DNA of 64,000 bases from Sphingomonas sp. 32-62-10 (GCA_002280555.1 NCEE01000012.1:1-64000), one strand, 5' to 3'. Positions 24,425 through 33,720 are shown, numbered from the stretch's first letter. Notes: a model not told the origin generated them from the sequence alone. Numbers and translations: made by a program.

Positions 24425-27400
24425 ATGACACCTGACGTAGCGTCGCAAGCCCGTAAATCCATGGCTGCCCTGCACCGCGCGCCCGAACCCGATGTTCTAA
24501 AACCGCTATTGGAGCGCGCAGCGGTCACCCGCGAGTCGCGCGATCGGATCATGTCGGAGTCGCTCACGCTGCTCGCGGATTTGCGGGCCGCCCAGGGCAA
24601 AGGCTGGGTAAACCAGTTCCTGCAGGAATATCGGCTTAACTCGTCCGAAGGTGTCGCGCTGCTATCGCTGGCCGAGGCGTTTCTGCGCGTGCCCGATCCC
24701 GAAACGGCCGATCTGCTGATTGCCGACAAATTGGGCGATGCCGATTGGCGGGCGCACACGGGCAAGTCGAACTCGACGCTCGTCAATTCCGCGACTTGGG
24801 GTCTGGTTGTTGGCCGCGCGCTGGTTGGCGAAGGCGAGCAGCCAAGCGCACTGCGGAGACTGATCAGTCGCGCGGGCGAGCCGTTCGTCCGTCAGGCGGT
24901 GGGTGCGGCGATGCGGATGATGGGCGAAATCTTCGTCATGGGCCGAACCATCGACGAAGCCGCGCGCCGCATGAAAAAGCCCGAGCATGAGGGCTTTACT
25001 GCCAGCTTCGACATGCTGGGCGAGGCTGCGCGCACCAAAGCGGATGCTGACCGTTATTTCCGTGCTTATGTCGACGCGATCGATGCAGTGGGGGCCGATC
25101 CAGCAGCCGGACACTCTATCTCCGTCAAGCTCTCCGCGCTCCACGCGCGCTACGAAGTGGCGCAATGGGATGACTGCGTACCCGCACTCACCGAAATGCT
25201 GGAGGCGCTGGCGGTACAAGCCGCTGGAAAGGGAATCGCACTCACCGTCGATGCCGAAGAAAGCGAGCGGCTGGAGATGAGCCTCGACATCATCGGTACG
25301 GTTGCTGGCCTATCTTCGCTCAAGGGTTGGGACGGGTTCGGCATGGCAGTGCAGGCCTATGGTAAGCGCGCGCGGCCCGTGATCGCCTGGGCGGGCGCGC
25401 TGGGTCGTGAGATGAACGTCCGCCTCGTTAAGGGTGCCTATTGGGACAGCGAGATCAAGCGCACCCAGGTCGAGGGGCTCAGTGACTATCCGCTGTTCAC
25501 CCGCAAGGCGGCGACCGACGTATCCTATTTAGCCTGCGCGCGCGACATGCTCGATGCGCCGCATATCCGCCCGGCCTTTGCCAGCCATAATGCGTTGACC
25601 GTCGCGACGATCGTGGAGTGGGCGGGCAATGCCCGAGACTTCGAATTTCAGCGCCTCCACGGCATGGGGGACGGGCTATACGAACGGCTGGTGCGCGAGC
25701 ACGGCTATCATTGCCGCATCTATGCCCCCGTCGGCGGGCACCGCGACCTGCTGGCCTATCTGGTGCGGCGATTGCTGGAAAATGGCGCGAACTCGTCGTT
25801 CGTGCACCAACTCGCGGATGAGCGGCTGAGCGAGGAGGAAATCCTCGCCGATCCGGTGGTGAAGATCGCGAGCGTCGGAGGCACACGGCATCCGAATATT
25901 CCGCTGCCGGTGGATTTGTTCGGCGCGGCTCGGCGGAATTCGAGCGGGCTGGATTTGGCGGATCGGGAGATATTGCTGCAAACCGCCACCCAGTGCTCCC
26001 GCGAAAGCGGGAGTCCAGCGTCACAATCGTTACCGCCCGTGGCCCTGGACCCCCGCGTGCGCGGGGGTACGGAAGTTACCGGGGCAATCACCCGTGCCGC
26101 CGCCGCCTTTCCGGCATGGTCAGCCACGCCGGTCGACACCCGCGCCGCGAGCCTCGATGCCCTTGCCGACCTATTGGAGGAAAATCGCGAGGAGCTGATG
26201 GCGATTTGCGTAGCCGAGGCCTTCAAAACCATTCCCGATGCGCTCGGCGAGGTGCGTGAGGCGGTCGATTTTTGCCGTTACTATGCCCAACAGGCGCGCG
26301 ATGGCCTGCACCCCATCGACCTCCCCGGCCCCACGGGTGAGCGCAACACCCTGCGGTTTGAAGGGCGCGGGGTGTGGGCAACCATCGCGCCGTGGAACTT
26401 CCCGCTGGCGATTTTTCTTGGCCAAACCGTCGCCGCCTTGGTCGCGGGCAACACTGTCGTCGCCAAGCCAGCGCCGCAAACGCCGCGCATCGCCGAATTC
26501 GCGGTGCAGCTGGCGCATGACGCTGGTGTGCCCAAAGACGCCCTGATCCTCGTCCCCGGCGGTCCCGAAGTGGGCGCTGCGCTCACCGCCGATCCGCGGA
26601 TCATGGGTGTCGCCTTCACCGGTTCCACCGCCACCGCACGCAAGATCGCCCGTGCGTTGCTTGAGGACGACAACCGCCCGATCGTCCCGCTCATCGCCGA
26701 AACCGGCGGCATCAACGCGATGATCGTCGATTCCACCGCGCTGCCCGAACAAGTCGTCGCCGATGTTGTTACCAGCGCGTTCCGCTCCGCCGGACAGCGT
26801 TGCTCTGCACTCCGTCTATTGTTGCTGCAGGAGGAAATCGCTGACGGCGTCATCGAGATGCTGAAAGGCGCGATGGACCTATTGGTCGTCGGCGACCCCG
26901 CCGATCCGCGCACCGATGTCGGCCCCGTGATCGATCAGGCGGCCTATGACCGGCTGATGGCGTATAGTGGCGGGCTCGGCAGCGCGATCCTGAAGACACT
27001 GCCGGTGCCCGACACCGGGCGATTCGTGCCGCCGACACTCGTCCGGCTGGGCGCACTCCACGCACTCGATCGCGAATGGTTCGGTCCGATCCTGCATGTT
27101 GCAACCTGGCCTGCAGGCAAGCTCGCCGAGACGATCGCGGCGGTGAACGCCAAGGGCTATGGCCTGACGATGGGCCTGCACAGCCGCATCGCCCGCGCGG
27201 GCGAACTGGTCGAGGCGACCGCTACGGTCGGCAATCTCTACGTCAATCGGTCGATGATCGGCGCGGTCGTGGGCAGCCAGCCCTTTGGCGGCGAGGGGCT
27301 ATCGGGCACCGGCCCCAAGGCGGGAGGGCCGCATTACCTCCAGCGCTTCTGCGTCGAACGCGCTGTGTCGATCGATACGACGAGCGCGGGTGGGAATGCG

Positions 27401-27433
27401 ACGTTGCTGAGTCTTGATGAGGGCGCAGCTTAG
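24425..27433 (+). CDS. putA: Bifunctional proline dehydrogenase / glutamate-semialdehyde dehydrogenase PutA
   Basis: 1002 residues. Oxidises proline to glutamate through FAD-dependent PRODH (about 70-470; 'EMNVRLVKGAYWDSEIKRTQ' is the PRODH signature) and NAD-dependent P5CDH (about 550-990; 'TIAPWNFPLAIF', 'GNTVVAKPAPQTP', Glu in 'LIAETGGINAMIV', Cys in 'SAGQRCSALRLL'). No N-terminal ribbon-helix-helix domain, so it is not an autoregulating repressor. Residues about 524-549, in the linker and start of P5CDH, are encoded by a family-B palindromic repeat (25996-26072) also found outside genes at 28659. The usual start of P5CDH seems replaced or shortened, but the frame is intact. The stop overlaps mscS convergently. 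Confidence 0.95.
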   Translation: MTPDVASQARKSMAALHRAPEPDVLKPLLERAAVTRESRDRIMSESLTLLADLRAAQGKGWVNQFLQEYRLNSSEGVALLSLAEAFLRVPDPETADLLIADKLGDADWRAHTGKSNSTLVNSATWGLVVGRALVGEGEQPSALRRLISRAGEPFVRQAVGAAMRMMGEIFVMGRTIDEAARRMKKPEHEGFTASFDMLGEAARTKADADRYFRAYVDAIDAVGADPAAGHSISVKLSALHARYEVAQWDDCVPALTEMLEALAVQAAGKGIALTVDAEESERLEMSLDIIGTVAGLSSLKGWDGFGMAVQAYGKRARPVIAWAGALGREMNVRLVKGAYWDSEIKRTQVEGLSDYPLFTRKAATDVSYLACARDMLDAPHIRPAFASHNALTVATIVEWAGNARDFEFQRLHGMGDGLYERLVREHGYHCRIYAPVGGHRDLLAYLVRRLLENGANSSFVHQLADERLSEEEILADPVVKIASVGGTRHPNIPLPVDLFGAARRNSSGLDLADREILLQTATQCSRESGSPASQSLPPVALDPRVRGGTEVTGAITRAAAAFPAWSATPVDTRAASLDALADLLEENREELMAICVAEAFKTIPDALGEVREAVDFCRYYAQQARDGLHPIDLPGPTGERNTLRFEGRGVWATIAPWNFPLAIFLGQTVAALVAGNTVVAKPAPQTPRIAEFAVQLAHDAGVPKDALILVPGGPEVGAALTADPRIMGVAFTGSTATARKIARALLEDDNRPIVPLIAETGGINAMIVDSTALPEQVVADVVTSAFRSAGQRCSALRLLLLQEEIADGVIEMLKGAMDLLVVGDPADPRTDVGPVIDQAAYDRLMAYSGGLGSAILKTLPVPDTGRFVPPTLVRLGALHALDREWFGPILHVATWPAGKLAETIAAVNAKGYGLTMGLHSRIARAGELVEATATVGNLYVNRSMIGAVVGSQPFGGEGLSGTGPKAGGPHYLQRFCVERAVSIDTTSAGGNATLLSLDEGAA
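25996..26072. repeat. Palindromic dispersed repeat, family B copy 1, in frame inside putA
   Basis: Hairpin CTCCCGCGAAAGCGGGAG, then GTCCAG, a variable middle, CTGGAC, and hairpin CCCCCGCGTGCGCGGGGG. The intergenic copy at 28659-28739 has the same order of parts. Here it adds about 26 residues to PutA without breaking the frame. Confidence 0.85.
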
Positions 27434-28587
27434 CCTCTCGCGCTTACCGCATCGGGATAGGGCATCACATAACTGCCGTCTGGCGCGGCGGTGAAGGCGA
27501 GCTGCGTGGGGTAGGCGAGGGCGATTCCTTCCGCGGCGAGTTTTTCGATGATGGTGATGCCGATGGTGTGGCGCGCTTCGAAAAACGGGGCGAGATCGGG
27601 GGATAGCGAGTCGAATTCGACGAGGAAATCGAAGCTGCTGGCGGCGAAGTTCAAAAAGCCTGCATGCACGAAATGATGCCCGCCTTGCTCGATCACTTCT
27701 TGCAGCATGGCGGGAATGGCGCGCAACCGATCGGCGGGGGTGTAAGCCGCAATCGCCAGCGTGAAACTCACCCGGCGATAGCTGCGCTGGGTGATGTTCT
27801 GGATTTCCTTGTCGAGCAATTGCTTGTTGGCGATGATGCGTTCCTCGCCCGTGCCGGAGCGGATGCGCGTCGATTTCAGGCCGATGTCCTCGACCGTGCC
27901 CGTCGTGGTATCATAAGCGATCACGTCGCCACGCCGGAATGGCCGATCGAAGATGATCGCAAGCGCGGCGAACAGATCGGCAAAAATCCCCTGCGCTGCC
28001 AGGCCGATCGCGATGCCGCCTACGCCAAGGCCAGCGACCAGCCCCGTGATGTTCACGCCCAGATTGTCGAGCACCACGATCAGCGCGACGGCGAAAACCG
28101 CAAAGGTAACCAGCAGCCGGATGATGCCCAGCGCGCTGCTCAGCGCCTCGCCACTCGCGCGCCCGGTGCCGGTATGCTGCTCGACCGCGCCGAGCACGAG
28201 TTCGCGCAGCCAGATTGCACCCTGAAAAACCGCTGCGACGGTGAAAAGCGTGCGGATTGTGGTGATCACGATCAGCGGCGGATCGGCCAGGTCCGCGACC
28301 AGCCGGATCGCCGCAATGATGATGAACAGGCTGCCGGTGCGCCCCAATGTGCGTCCGGCGACCTTCCACCAGCCAATTTTGCCCGGGCGTTCGCGCTCGC
28401 ACAGCTTGACGCTGAAGCTGCGCAGCAGATGCAACAGCACGATAACGACGCCCGCAATCGCCGCCGCAATCAGGATTCGCGCCCAGTGGCTCTGCAGCCA
28501 CATCACGCTGTCCGTATAGAAGGTGACAAGATCGATGTCGTAGCGCGGGGTGCCGATGATCGGCGCGGCCTGGTTGGCGGTCGTCAT
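27430..28587 (-). CDS. MscS-family mechanosensitive channel
   Basis: 385 residues from the ATG at 28587 with AAGGAG upstream. Membrane helices at about 30-55, 85-105, 125-145 and 155-180, then the pore helix region 'NITGLVAGLGVGGIAIGLAAQGIFADLFAALAIIFDRPFRRGDVI', which is the MscS signature, followed by the beta domain ('GTVEDIGLKSTRIRS', 'IIANKQLLDKEIQN'). Such channels open at high membrane tension and release osmolytes under hypo-osmotic shock. Convergent with putA by a 4-base overlap; proline is an osmolyte, but a link is only suggestive. Confidence 0.93.
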   Translation of the reverse strand: MTTANQAAPIIGTPRYDIDLVTFYTDSVMWLQSHWARILIAAAIAGVVIVLLHLLRSFSVKLCERERPGKIGWWKVAGRTLGRTGSLFIIIAAIRLVADLADPPLIVITTIRTLFTVAAVFQGAIWLRELVLGAVEQHTGTGRASGEALSSALGIIRLLVTFAVFAVALIVVLDNLGVNITGLVAGLGVGGIAIGLAAQGIFADLFAALAIIFDRPFRRGDVIAYDTTTGTVEDIGLKSTRIRSGTGEERIIANKQLLDKEIQNITQRSYRRVSFTLAIAAYTPADRLRAIPAMLQEVIEQGGHHFVHAGFLNFAASSFDFLVEFDSLSPDLAPFFEARHTIGITIIEKLAAEGIALAYPTQLAFTAAPDGSYVMPYPDAVSARG

Positions 28588-28658
28588 GGTTGCTCCTTGT
28601 GGGCTCCGATGCCGCACTCGGGCCTGCAAGGCCAGCCCTTGGTGATTTTCAGACCCGC

Positions 28659-28739
28659 CGTTCGCCCGCGAACGCGGGGGTCCAGGGTGACCGAGCGCAG
28701 CGCTTGCGGCTCTGGACCCCCGCCTGCGCGGGGGAACGG
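28659..28739. repeat. Palindromic dispersed repeat, family B copy 2
   Basis: Same design as the copy inside putA: GC hairpin, GGTCCAG, variable middle, CTGGACC, GC hairpin CCCCCGCCTGCGCGGGGG. A half-copy (GGAACGCGGGGG) follows at 28818-28830. Lies between mscS and the DJ-1 gene. Confidence 0.85.
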
Positions 28740-28873
28740 TTCCCAGAGAGGAAAAGGAGTTTCGTACGCGCCAGCATTCCGTTCGTCGGCACTAATGCGC
28801 GTCACACCGCTTCGTTCCGGAACGCGGGGGTAGGCTCAGGGGTTGGTGTTGGAGTTTCTGGAGGAGATTTCCG

Positions 28874-29428
28874 ATGCCCGACATTACCCAAGCCCGTGTC
28901 CTGATCCTCGCCACCGATGGTTTCGAACAATCAGAACTTTTCAGCCCGCGAGAGGCGCTGATGGATGCCGGTGCTCAAGTGACCCTTGCCTCGATCGCTC
29001 TTGAACCGATCCAGGGGATGCTTCACGCCGAGAAGGGTCTGACGATCACCCCGGACACAACGATCGATCAGGTCGATGCCGATGATTTCGATGCGTTGGT
29101 GTTGCCGGGCGGGCTTGCCAATCCTGATGCGTTGCGGCTGGAGCCGCAGGCGATCGCGTTGATCCAGGCATTTTTCGATGCTGACAAGACCGTTGCGGCG
29201 ATCTGCCATGCGCCGTGGCTGCTGGTTGAAGCCGACGTTCTCAATGGTCGACAAATCACCAGCTGGCCGTCGCTGCGCACTGATCTGGAAAATGCCGGTG
29301 CCGATTATGTCGATAAGGAGGTGGTAATCGACGGCAACCTTATCACCAGTCGCAAACCTGATGATCTGCCCGCCTTCAATGCCGCGCTGATCGAGATGAT
29401 CAGCACGCAGGTTAGCGAGGCGGCATAG
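28874..29428 (+). CDS. DJ-1/PfpI-family protein (glyoxalase III / class I amidotransferase-like)
   Basis: 184 residues with GGAGGAG upstream of the ATG. The nucleophile elbow is AAICHAPWLL with C111, and E18 in 'DGFEQSELFSP' is the partner acid, both typical of YhbO/PfpI proteins. Members detoxify methylglyoxal or repair glycated proteins. Cytoplasmic. The 3' end overlaps the O-ligase gene by 17 bases in convergent orientation. Confidence 0.92.
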   Translation: MPDITQARVLILATDGFEQSELFSPREALMDAGAQVTLASIALEPIQGMLHAEKGLTITPDTTIDQVDADDFDALVLPGGLANPDALRLEPQAIALIQAFFDADKTVAAICHAPWLLVEADVLNGRQITSWPSLRTDLENAGADYVDKEVVIDGNLITSRKPDDLPAFNAALIEMISTQVSEAA

Positions 29429-30818
29429 TCGCCTTTGCGGCCGCTAGCGGAGGGATGGTTGTCCGGGGGGCGGCGCTCGCCTTGCGAAACGGACGCCATC
29501 CTGCCTCGGCACGCCTGCGCCCGACATAGGTGTCCAGCCCGATCTGTGCGCCGATCAGCATGTAGATGAACGGCTGGAACGCGATGCCGACAAAGGCCGC
29601 GCCGAGCAGATAGACGATATGGGCGCTTTGCAGCGCGCTGGCGAGCGGGGCGATCCACGCTTCGCCTGGGCCAGCTCTGCGATAGCGCTGGCGCAGCACC
29701 TCCATCCGGAAAATGCCGCCAAGATTGATGATCAGCCATAGCGCCAGGCCAGGATAGCCCTGTTCGCCGAGCATTTCGAAATAGCTGCTGTGATAGGCGC
29801 GGGCGCGATCCTGTTCGGCATTTCGCTGAATGGCGATGTTGCCACCCGTGCCCTCCACTTTCACCGTTTCGAAGCGGAGCTCATTTTGCAGATATGCATC
29901 GAACCCGCCGCCGAACGGGTGCGTCGTGGCGTATTCCATCGTCCATTTCCACACCGCGACGCGGGTGGCGGCCGAGGTATCGCTCTGGTGGTTCTGGATC
30001 GTCTGCATCCGCGCCAGGAAGGATTCCGGCAGAAAGGGCAGTGAGACGACGGGTACGGCGGCCATCAGCGCCAGCACCATCAGCCGTCGTTTCGCGTCAC
30101 GCAGCATCAACAGGGCGAGCAGGGCAATACAGACCAGACCGGTGCGGGCCGATGTGCCGACCGGAATCAGCAGGCACGAAAAGGCAAGGGCATAACAAAA
30201 AACCTTCACCTTCCAATCGGGCGGAAAGATTGTGCCGTGCTTGCTGAACCACAACACCAGCGGGATGATCGCGACGGCGACGGTTGAAATGATGCTGCTT
30301 TCGTACAGGCCACTGTTGTTCGCGACCATCAGGTTCAGCGCGCCATAGCCGCCCCCCGATGCCAGCGTTTTGATGCCGCCGACGATGATGATCGACGATG
30401 CCGAAAGCACCATGAACAGCAGCAGCGATTCGATCCGCAATTTGGTGCGAAGCGTCAGCGGCAGAAAGATCGCAAAGGCCAGCGCCTTCCAGACCCAATC
30501 CCATTTGCCCAGCGCCTCCACCGGAAAATCGGCATTCCTGGTGGTGATCGCGCAGTAAATCAGCAGCAGCAGCAGCAAGAACTGGCGCGGCGCAACCCGC
30601 GTGTCGCGCTTGTCGTCAAAGGCGAACCAGGTCCCCACGGCGGCCACAACGGCAATCAATGAAATCGGCACGCTGTTGAGCAGCATATAGGTCAGCCGCT
30701 GGGGCGAGACGATGTCGATATAAACATAAGCCAGCACGAACACGAACGGTCGCCGGAATCCCAGCCCGAACAATGCCATCAGGAAAGCGATAAACGCCAG
30801 ATCACGCACCCGGCTCAT
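29412..30818 (-). CDS. O-antigen-ligase-type membrane protein, exosortase-A system-associated
   Basis: 468 residues with about ten membrane helices. The opening 'RDLAFIAFLMALFGLGFRRPFVFVLAYVYIDIVSPQRL' and the large loop 'WKWTMEYATTHPFGGGFDAY' are typical of the putative O-glycosylation ligases found in exosortase A (PEP-CTERM/XrtA) loci. It would transfer or polymerise a lipid-linked glycan at the periplasmic face. The neighbouring glycosyltransferase belongs to the same system. Exosortase itself is not in the window. Confidence 0.88.
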   Translation of the reverse strand: MSRVRDLAFIAFLMALFGLGFRRPFVFVLAYVYIDIVSPQRLTYMLLNSVPISLIAVVAAVGTWFAFDDKRDTRVAPRQFLLLLLLIYCAITTRNADFPVEALGKWDWVWKALAFAIFLPLTLRTKLRIESLLLFMVLSASSIIIVGGIKTLASGGGYGALNLMVANNSGLYESSIISTVAVAIIPLVLWFSKHGTIFPPDWKVKVFCYALAFSCLLIPVGTSARTGLVCIALLALLMLRDAKRRLMVLALMAAVPVVSLPFLPESFLARMQTIQNHQSDTSAATRVAVWKWTMEYATTHPFGGGFDAYLQNELRFETVKVEGTGGNIAIQRNAEQDRARAYHSSYFEMLGEQGYPGLALWLIINLGGIFRMEVLRQRYRRAGPGEAWIAPLASALQSAHIVYLLGAAFVGIAFQPFIYMLIGAQIGLDTYVGRRRAEAGWRPFRKASAAPRTTIPPLAAAKATMPPR

Positions 30819-30927
30819 CCTCGGGGCGGTTGGTTGGCTCGCGATCTAGATCGGGGCGGCGCAACAGCAGAAAAGCGGCAAGCATCATCAGCCCGTGCGA
30901 CAGCAGGAGCGCAAAATTGTCGATCAT
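30802..30927 (-). CDS. 41-residue membrane protein before the O-ligase
   Basis: MIDNFALLLSHGLMMLAAFL begins a 41-residue protein with one hydrophobic helix followed by a charged tail (RRPDLDREPTNRPEDEPGA). An AAAGGGA motif precedes the ATG at 30927, and the 3' end overlaps the O-ligase start by 17 bases, arguing for a real coupled gene. Function unknown; it probably assists the ligase. Confidence 0.65.
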   Translation of the reverse strand: MIDNFALLLSHGLMMLAAFLLLRRPDLDREPTNRPEDEPGA

Positions 30928-31036
30928 CCCGCGTTCCCTTTCTGCCGGGCCGGAAATCATGCCCTTTGCAAATTCGCGATACGCCGGGTCCAGTTGACGC
31001 GGCGTTAAACACTGCCGTGGCATCTACGGTGCCACG

Positions 31037-32278
31037 ATGCGTATTCTTCATATCCTCGATCACGGCCTGCCTTTGCAGAGCGGCTATACCTTTCGCACCC
31101 GCGCCATCTTGAAGGCGCAGATGGCGCGCGGCTTTGCGGTGGCGGCGGTTACCGGGCCTCGGCACGGCGGGTTCGATGCCGAACAGGAAACCGTCGACGG
31201 CATCGATTTCTATCGGACCGAACCGCCGAAACCATTGGCTAGCCCGTTCGGCGAGTTGCGTGAGATCAGCGCCTTTTCGCGCCGAATCAAACAAGTGGTC
31301 CGTGATTTTGAGCCTGATGTTCTCCACGCCCATTCACCAGTGCTCGACGCGATTGCCGCGCGCCGCGCGAGCCGCCGCTACAAAGTGCCGCTACTCTATG
31401 AAATCCGGGCATTTTGGGAGGATGCCGCCGTCGGCAACGAAACGGGCACCGAAGGTTCCTGGCGCTACCGCGCAACCCGCGCGCTCGAAACGCGGATGGT
31501 GCGAAAGGTCGATGGCGTTGCTGTGATCTGCGAGGGGTTGAAGAGCGATCTGGTGGCGCGGGGGATCAATCCGGGGCAGATCATGGTTTCCCCCAATGGT
31601 GTCGACATGACCTTGTTCGGCGCGCCGATGGCCTATGATGCGATGCTCGCCCAGCAGTTGGGTATTGTCGGCGATGAAGTCATTGGCTTTATCGGCAGCT
31701 TTTATGCCTATGAAGGGCTGGCGGACCTGATCGCGGCGATGCCCCGGCTGGTGTCCGCCCGTCCACGGATAAAGCTGGTGCTCGTCGGCGGTGGACCGTG
31801 CGAGGAAGCGCTCCGCGCGCAAGCGGCCGCAAGCGCGGTGACCGACCATATCCATTTCGTCGGCCGTGTGCCGCATCAACAGGTTGAGCGTTACTACAGC
31901 GTCATCGACGTGCTGGTTTACCCGCGCAAGCGGATGCGGCTCACTGATCTTGTCACGCCGCTCAAGCCATTGGAGGCAATGGCCCAGGGGCGGCTTGTTG
32001 CGGCGTCCGATGTAGGCGGCCACCGGGAACTGATTCGCGATGGCGATACCGGTACCTTGTTCGCGCCCGATGATCCCAAGGCGATAGCGCGTGCCATCTC
32101 GTCATTATTCGCCGATCGCGAGACCTGGCCCGCACGCCGGGCGCGAGCCCGTGCTTTTGTCGAGGCGGAACGCAACTGGGCCAATAATGTCGCGCGTTAT
32201 GTTCCTGTTTACCAAAAACTAATCGAATCCACCGATAGACTGTCGCCATGGTTGAAGAGCCCCGCCGTCAACGCCTGA
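31037..32278 (+). CDS. GT4-type glycosyltransferase, exosortase-A system-associated
   Basis: 413 residues. The N-terminus 'RILHILDHGLPLQSGYTFRTRAIL' is characteristic of the PEP-CTERM/XrtA-system glycosyltransferase family. GT-B fold: acceptor domain to about 190, then donor domain with 'VIGFIGSFYAYEGLADLIAAMP', 'VGRVPHQQVERYYSVIDVLVYP' and the nucleotide-sugar EX7E-like 'LKPLEAMAQGRLVAASDVGGH'. Cytoplasmic, builds exopolysaccharide. Divergent from the O-ligase pair. Confidence 0.92.
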   Translation: MRILHILDHGLPLQSGYTFRTRAILKAQMARGFAVAAVTGPRHGGFDAEQETVDGIDFYRTEPPKPLASPFGELREISAFSRRIKQVVRDFEPDVLHAHSPVLDAIAARRASRRYKVPLLYEIRAFWEDAAVGNETGTEGSWRYRATRALETRMVRKVDGVAVICEGLKSDLVARGINPGQIMVSPNGVDMTLFGAPMAYDAMLAQQLGIVGDEVIGFIGSFYAYEGLADLIAAMPRLVSARPRIKLVLVGGGPCEEALRAQAAASAVTDHIHFVGRVPHQQVERYYSVIDVLVYPRKRMRLTDLVTPLKPLEAMAQGRLVAASDVGGHRELIRDGDTGTLFAPDDPKAIARAISSLFADRETWPARRARARAFVEAERNWANNVARYVPVYQKLIESTDRLSPWLKSPAVNA

Positions 32279-33180
32279 TCCTGCCGGTCGCACCACTTGG
32301 CGGCGCGGCAATGGGGCTGGTGACGGCGATTGGTTTTGCGCTGGTGCCCGGTGATATCCTAGGTCGCATCATCCTGCGTAGTGGCATTCCCGCGGTGATC
32401 GCCGCCGCCGAGCCGCCATTGGGCATGACGGCGCGGATTGTGCTCGCGCTGTTGGGTGGTGGGACGATTGCCTTGCTCGGTTGGTTTGCGGTGTTCCTTG
32501 TCCTTGGTTCGCGCACCCTGATGTTCGGTCGCGAGACGGCAGCACAGAGTGATCTCGAAACCGGCGAAGCGGCACCCGTGCTGCGCCGTGCCGATGCTCA
32601 TCCCGATGCGCCGTCACGCCGACCGGTATTTGCCAATCGCGATCTTGGTACGCCGTTTCTGGAAGTCCGTGCGCGGCATCCCAGCGACAATGAACAAACC
32701 GCCCGTCAGGCGCTGCCGATGTCATCTGTGCCGATGACGCCGCCCATTGCGGATGGGCCGATCGACTTGCCGGTCGATCTGGACATGCCATTGTCTGCCT
32801 ATGATCCTGCGGCGATCGGGCAGGCCATGCCGTTCGTCCCTGAACCATTGTCTCAGCACCAAGCGCAGCCGCTTGTTGCCCCTTCACTCGTTTCGTCGCC
32901 ATCACGCCAGCAGATTTTTGAGCCAAGCGAGCGGTTCGAGACATTTGAATTGACGCCGATGGTGCGCGCAGAGCCCGTATCGCCGCCCGAACCGCGTCGC
33001 GAACCGCGCGACCCCCGCGATACCCAGGCGACGATCACTGCCCTGCTCGAACGGCTCGAACGTGGCGTTACCGATCGTCATGGCCGCCCACCAGCGCCCG
33101 CTGTCAAGCGCGACACGGAATCACAGGATGGCCTGCAGGATACGCTCGGCACATTGCGCCGAATGGCGACGCGCGGGTAA
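32248..33180 (+). CDS. Membrane protein of unknown function with long disordered tail
   Basis: 310 residues. Two hydrophobic helices (about 17-40 and 58-88) are followed by about 220 residues rich in Pro, Asp, Ser and Arg, with little predicted structure, ending in 'TITALLERLERGVTDR...LQDTLGTLRRMATRG', a likely amphipathic helix. The start overlaps the glycosyltransferase 3' end by 31 bases. I do not recognise the family. The design suggests a membrane-anchored scaffold facing the cytoplasm. Confidence 0.7.
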   Translation: MVEEPRRQRLILPVAPLGGAAMGLVTAIGFALVPGDILGRIILRSGIPAVIAAAEPPLGMTARIVLALLGGGTIALLGWFAVFLVLGSRTLMFGRETAAQSDLETGEAAPVLRRADAHPDAPSRRPVFANRDLGTPFLEVRARHPSDNEQTARQALPMSSVPMTPPIADGPIDLPVDLDMPLSAYDPAAIGQAMPFVPEPLSQHQAQPLVAPSLVSSPSRQQIFEPSERFETFELTPMVRAEPVSPPEPRREPRDPRDTQATITALLERLERGVTDRHGRPPAPAVKRDTESQDGLQDTLGTLRRMATRG

Positions 33181-33495
33181 CTAGCGGATCTCGACAGTCA
33201 GGACTTCCAGTTCAGCCGTTACGTTTGTGGCCGTCCGCCGCACCGACCCCACCGCCAGATCAGCAACCAGATGGCCACGCAGATCGAAGTCGGCCTCACT
33301 CAATCCCGCCAGCCACGCCTCGGTTGCGGGGCAGGGGAGCGTTGAGATGGCGATACGGTGCCGCGCCCCTGTAAATGTAGCGCTCGCCCAGCGATCCCAA
33401 TCAGCGCCGTTGATTTCGATCGGGCAACCGGCATGGCGAGCCTGATGCTCAAGTGCGCGCGTCAGCAGCGTGCCAATATCGGGCCCACCGCTCAT
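33181..33495 (-). CDS. 104-residue protein of unknown function, second gene of a possible SOS operon
   Basis: A soluble protein with no signal peptide; 'GADWDRWASATFTGARHRIAIS' and 'EADFDLRGHLVADLAVGSVRR' suggest an alpha/beta fold. No family recognised. Its ATG overlaps the stop of the preceding small HTH gene as ATGA, so both are translated together. The pair is downstream of a LexA-type box. Confidence 0.7.
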   Translation of the reverse strand: MSGGPDIGTLLTRALEHQARHAGCPIEINGADWDRWASATFTGARHRIAISTLPCPATEAWLAGLSEADFDLRGHLVADLAVGSVRRTATNVTAELEVLTVEIR

Positions 33496-33680
33496 GGTCT
33501 GATCTCGCGGTCAAGTTCGGCGATCTTCGCCTCGATCAGTGCGGCAGTGCGGGGCCGGGGTTCGCGACCGCGTCGCAAATCCTCGACCAGGCGGGGGTCG
33601 TTCAGCGACAAGCGCCCGAATTTGGTCGCCGGCATCGATGTTTGCCGCAGAAACCGTTCAACCTTGCATAGAACTGACAT
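33492..33680 (-). CDS. 62-residue HTH-like small protein, first gene of a possible SOS operon
   Basis: The core 'VERFLRQTSMPATKFGRLSLNDPRLVEDLRRGREPRPRTAALIEAKI' has the spacing of a lambda-repressor-like helix-turn-helix, similar in type to small phage-like DNA-binding proteins of sphingomonads. AGGAG lies 7 bases before the ATG. The GTTC-N7-GTTC box at 33706-33720 is 26 bases upstream. Partner of the 104-residue gene. Confidence 0.75.
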   Translation of the reverse strand: MSVLCKVERFLRQTSMPATKFGRLSLNDPRLVEDLRRGREPRPRTAALIEAKIAELDREIRP

Positions 33681-33705
33681 GAATCGCTCCTGATTCGCTG
33701 CTAAT

Positions 33706-33720
33706 GTTCTATTTTTGTTC
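33706..33720. promoter_or_regulatory. LexA-type SOS box (GTTC-N7-GTTC)
   Basis: GTTCTATTTTTGTTC matches exactly the direct-repeat operator recognised by alphaproteobacterial LexA. It lies between the small HTH gene (minus, 26 bases away) and the S24 repressor gene (plus, 49 bases away), where it could control one or both. Confidence 0.65.

Noticed and set aside
27664..28833. 389-codon plus-strand open frame
   Set aside because: Antisense to the MscS channel gene; His/Arg/Asp-rich with no domain.
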